A stretch of DNA of 64,000 nucleotides from Hexactinellida sp. DTS-2022 (Eukaryota; Porifera; Hexactinellida): contig JAPNXP010000016.1 in the NCBI GenBank assembly GCA_028753945.1, positions 3,009,501-3,073,500 of the forward strand. The letters are read 5' to 3'. Each line of letters starts with the position of its first letter. The stretch's first letter is position 1. The notes below the pieces were generated by a model. That model was not told the DNA's origin and did not search any database. It saw only the letters and a program-made list of their open reading frames with translations. The translations under genes and the position numbers were made by a program. This document shows, in pieces, positions 61,034 through 64,000 of this stretch.

Positions 61034-64000
61034 CTACTTAGCCACTGGCAGCTTCTTGTCCAATGGGGAGACAGGCTGGCTCAGCTATAAATAGAACCCA
61101 TAAATAGGAAGCAAGTTCGGAACAAGAGCACTCACGGAATTTGTTGTTTTCGGCGGACTCTTCATCAGCTCGAGGAAGCGCTGCTGCACGTAGTCCTGCC
61201 TACAAGCGAATAGTGAATATCCCTGGTTATTCTAGCTATAATATCCCTGGTTACTAGCTATATTATCCCTGGTTACTTAGCTATAGTATCCCTGGTAACT
61301 TAGCTATAGTATCTCTGGTTATTAGCTATAGTATCCCTGGTTACTTAGCTATAGTATCCCTGGTTACTAGCTATAGTATCCCTGGTTACTAGCTATAGTA
61401 TCCCTGGTTACTAGCTATAGTATCCCTGGTTACTAGCTATAGTATCCCTGGTTACTTAGCTATAGTATCCCTGGTTACTTAGCTATAGTATCCCTGGTCA
61501 TTAGCTATAGTATCCCTGGTAACTTAGCTATAGTATCCCTGGTTACTAGCTATAGTATCCCTGGTTACTAGCTATAGTATCCCTGGTTATTAGCTATAGT
61601 ATCCCTGGTTACTAGCTATAGTGTCCCTGGTTACTAGCTATAGTATCCCTGGTTATTAGCTATAGTATCCCTGGTTACTAGCTATAGTATCCCTGGTTAC
61701 TTAGCTATAGTATCCCTAGTTACTAGCTATAGTATCCCTGGTTACTTAGCTATAGTATCCCTGGTTACTAGCTATAGTATCCCTGGTTACTAGCTATAGT
61801 ATCCCTGGTTACTAGCTATAGTATCCCTGGTTATTAGCTATAGTATCCCTGGTTACTAGCTATAGTATCCCTGGTTACTAGCTATAGTATCCCTGGTAAC
61901 TTAGCTATAGTATCTCTGGTTATTAGCTATAGTATCCCTGGTTACTTAGCTCTAGTATCCCTGGTTACTAGCTATAATATCCCTGGTTACTTAGCTATAG
62001 TATCCCTGGTTATTAGCTATATTATCCCTGGTTATTAGCTATAGTATCCCTGGTTATTAGCTATAGTATCCCTGGTTACTAGCTATAGTATCCCTGGTTA
62101 CTTAGCTATAGTATCCCTGGTTACTTAGCTATAGTATCCCTGGTTACTAGCTATAGTATCCCTGGTTACTAGCTATAATATCCCTGGTTACTAGCTATAG
62201 TATCCCTGGTTATTAGCTATAGTATCCCTGGTTACTTAGCTATAGTATCCCTGGTTACTGGCTATAGTATCCCTGGTTACTAGCTATAGTATCCCTGGTT
62301 ACTTAGCTCTAGTATCCCTGGTTACTAGCTATAATATCCCTGGTTACTAGCTATAGTATCCCTGGTCATTAGCTATAGTATCCCTGGTTACTTAGCTATA
62401 GTATCCCTGGTTATTAGCTATAGTATCCCTGCTTATTAGCTATAGTATCCCTGGTTATTAGCTCTAGTATCCCTGGTTATTAGCTATAATATCCCTGGTT
62501 ACTAGCTATAGTATCCCTGGTTACTAGCTATAGTATCCCTGGTTATTTAGCTATAGTATCCCTGGTTACTAGCTATAGTATCCCTGGTTACTAGCTCTAG
62601 TATCCCTGGTTATTAGCTATAGTATCCCTGGTTACTTAGCTATAGTATCCCTGGTTATTAGCTATAGTATCCCTGCTTATTAGCTATAGTATCCCTGGTT
62701 ACTAGCTATAGTATCCCTGGTTACTAGCTATAGTATCCCTGGTTACTAGCTATAGTATCCCTGGTTACTAGCTATAGTATCTCTGGTTATTAGCTATATT
62801 ATCCCTGGTTACTAGCTATAGTATCCCTGGTTACTAGCTATAGTATCTCTGGTTATTAGCTATAATATCCCTGGTTACTTAGCTATAGTATCCCTGGTTA
62901 TTTAGCTATAGTATCCCTGGTTACTAGCTATAGTATCCCTGGTTACTAGCTCTAGTATCCCTGGTTACTGGCTATAGTATCCCTGGTTATTAGCTATAGT
63001 ATCCCTGGTTACTTAGCTATAGTATCCCTGGTTATTAGCTATAGTATCCCTGGTTACTAGCTATAGTATCCCTGGTTACTAGCTATAGTATCCCTGGTTA
63101 TTAGCTATAGTATCCCTGCTTATTAGCTATAGTATCCCTGGTTACTAGCTGTGCCTATAGAATACCTGAGTGGCATCTCGTATACGGGGTCCAGCCCGCA
63201 GACCAGCACCTGCATCACTTCGTGCAGCTGCGGCTCCGAACCGTTAGATTTGCACAGCCGGATGTAGTCTAAATAGAGAATAGGTAACTAGGCAACGCAG
63301 AGGTATGCAGTTACTCGCCTGATATCTTCTCTTGAATCAGCGGCTTGGCTTCCTCCACCAACTCGATATCCTAACAGAGTAGCTATAAATAGAACAGAGG
63401 CTAATTATAGACGCACCTTCTCTGCTGCGGCCTGCGAGAACTGCGGCGCGGCTGGCAGCGTCACCAGGATGGCGGTCATGTTGTCTCTGCTGTTCTACAC
63501 ACACAATAACATTAGCAGTGGCATTAACAGCTGAGAGCATACCTTGTATAGCGCCTTCTCCAGGAGCCCCCCCGTGGTCTTCTCCAGGCTGTCGGACACG
63601 CGGAGACGCGCCCCGATGAGCTCCACGGCCTCCTCGTTGTCCAGCACGTCCCAGACGCCGTCGCAGGCCAGCAGCACGAACTGGTCCTCCTCGCACCTCT
63701 CCAGGACGTCCACCTGCGGCTCGGGACTCACCAGCTGCTGCACAGCCTGCAGCTTGCTCTGCGCTTTATAGTCGAAGTCCCCCAGCGCCCGCGAGACGGC
63801 CAGACTCCCGTTCACGCGCTGCATCAGGACCGCGCCCCCCGCCCCCTCTATTCTAGCGCGCTCCGCCTCGCAGTACGGCTTGTGGTCCACACTCGAGAAG
63901 AACACCTACACACGCATTACATTCCATTCGACCAGCCGGTTGCCGGTACCTTCCCGTCCCGTGCGATTATTCCCCTGGAGTCCCCGCAGTTGGCTATGAA
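61034..64000 (-). CDS. PP2C-family Ser/Thr phosphatase (PPM1A/B-like), 3' part, 7 exons visible
   Basis: Minus-strand exons: 64000-63950 (runs off the window), 63905-63543, 63494-63417, 63370-63319, 63268-63166, 61199-61136, 61084-61034; 253 residues visible. Metal-site and fold motifs: FIANCGDSRG, VDHKP, QRVNGSLAVSRALGDFDYK, LVSPEPQVDV, FVLLACDGVWDVLDNEEAVE and NSRDNMTAILVTLP, with the Asp residues of ACDG and SRDN as metal ligands. PPM1A/B phosphatases switch off stress kinase, TGF-beta and other signals. The intron after 63319 uses a GC donor (AG|GCGAGT), required by the frame. A 1.95-kb satellite fills the next-to-last long intron. Which PPM1 paralogue it is cannot be settled from the part seen. 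Confidence 0.9.
61205..63155. repeat. 21-22-bp satellite, about 90 copies, in an intron of the PP2C gene
   Basis: The unit is CTATAGTATCCCTGGTTACT followed by AG or TAG, with variants TTATTAG, TTACTTAG, TAACTTAG, and GCTC for GCTA. It begins just upstream of the acceptor of exon 63268-63166's downstream neighbour and ends about ten bases from the other exon. It is non-coding. Confidence 0.92.

Noticed and set aside
1-64000. tRNA, rRNA, retrovirus-like or Polinton-like sequence
   Set aside because: No tRNA A/B boxes in a cloverleaf context, rRNA cores, reverse transcriptase, integrase or capsid text was recognised.

Overview
This is a eukaryotic, almost certainly animal, nuclear window. Genes have many short introns (often 45-60 bp) with GT-AG borders. 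Exons are GC-rich at third positions, while introns and spacers are AT-rich and crowded with short inverted-repeat DNA elements and tandem repeats. The gene set (radial spoke head, BBS3/ARL6, MAPK15, CNRIP1, TRIM-NHL, a girdin/Daple-type protein) fits a ciliated metazoan. The tiny introns, dense packing and conservation pattern suggest an early-branching animal such as a sponge, but that placement is inference.

Layout, left to right. VPS33A 3' end (+, 488-1899). RSPH4A/6A-type radial spoke gene (+, 2017-10287), with an intronless sugar-transporter-like gene on the opposite strand inside its second intron. MRPS21 (+), TIMM50 (+), an ADF/cofilin gene (-), NUDT14 (+) and an intronless cytochrome P450 (+). 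CNOT1, the CCR4-NOT scaffold (+, 33 exons, 21730-41194), with RAP1GDS1 nested antisense in intron 8. CNRIP1 (+), convergent with a TRIM-NHL gene (-). Then a very tight head-to-tail series on the + strand: MAPK15, AMACR, RPL5, a CCDC88 (girdin/Daple) gene, ARL6 and RPP30, with gaps of 56 to 151 bp. Last, a PP2C phosphatase (-) that runs off the right edge. I joined exons by reading frame, splice phase and remembered family sequence. No search was run.

Four things stand out. First, all 14 genes with a visible or assignable start, other than the two large intronless genes, have a splice-acceptor-like AG (mostly TAG) from 1 to about 17 bases before the ATG. With the head-to-tail packing this suggests spliced-leader trans-splicing and operon-like units. 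Second, several introns carry tandem duplications that span a splice junction. The extreme case is 16 copies of a 40-bp unit, each holding TAG joined to GTAAG, the form of a recursive splice site. Third, the 10-mer CTATTTATAG (a perfect MEF2-type sequence) occurs at least 16 times and is itself used as a cis splice acceptor in several introns. Fourth, many introns are little more than (GTT)n tracts.

Interspersed elements are mostly short, non-autonomous and inverted-repeat-ended. Several families start TACAGT and end ACTGTA at TA sites (pogo/Tc1-like). Another starts CAGGGTATTATACAGG, and its end has been amplified into a 1.8-kb satellite inside CNOT1. No rRNA, tRNA, CRISPR array, retrovirus or Polinton was recognised.
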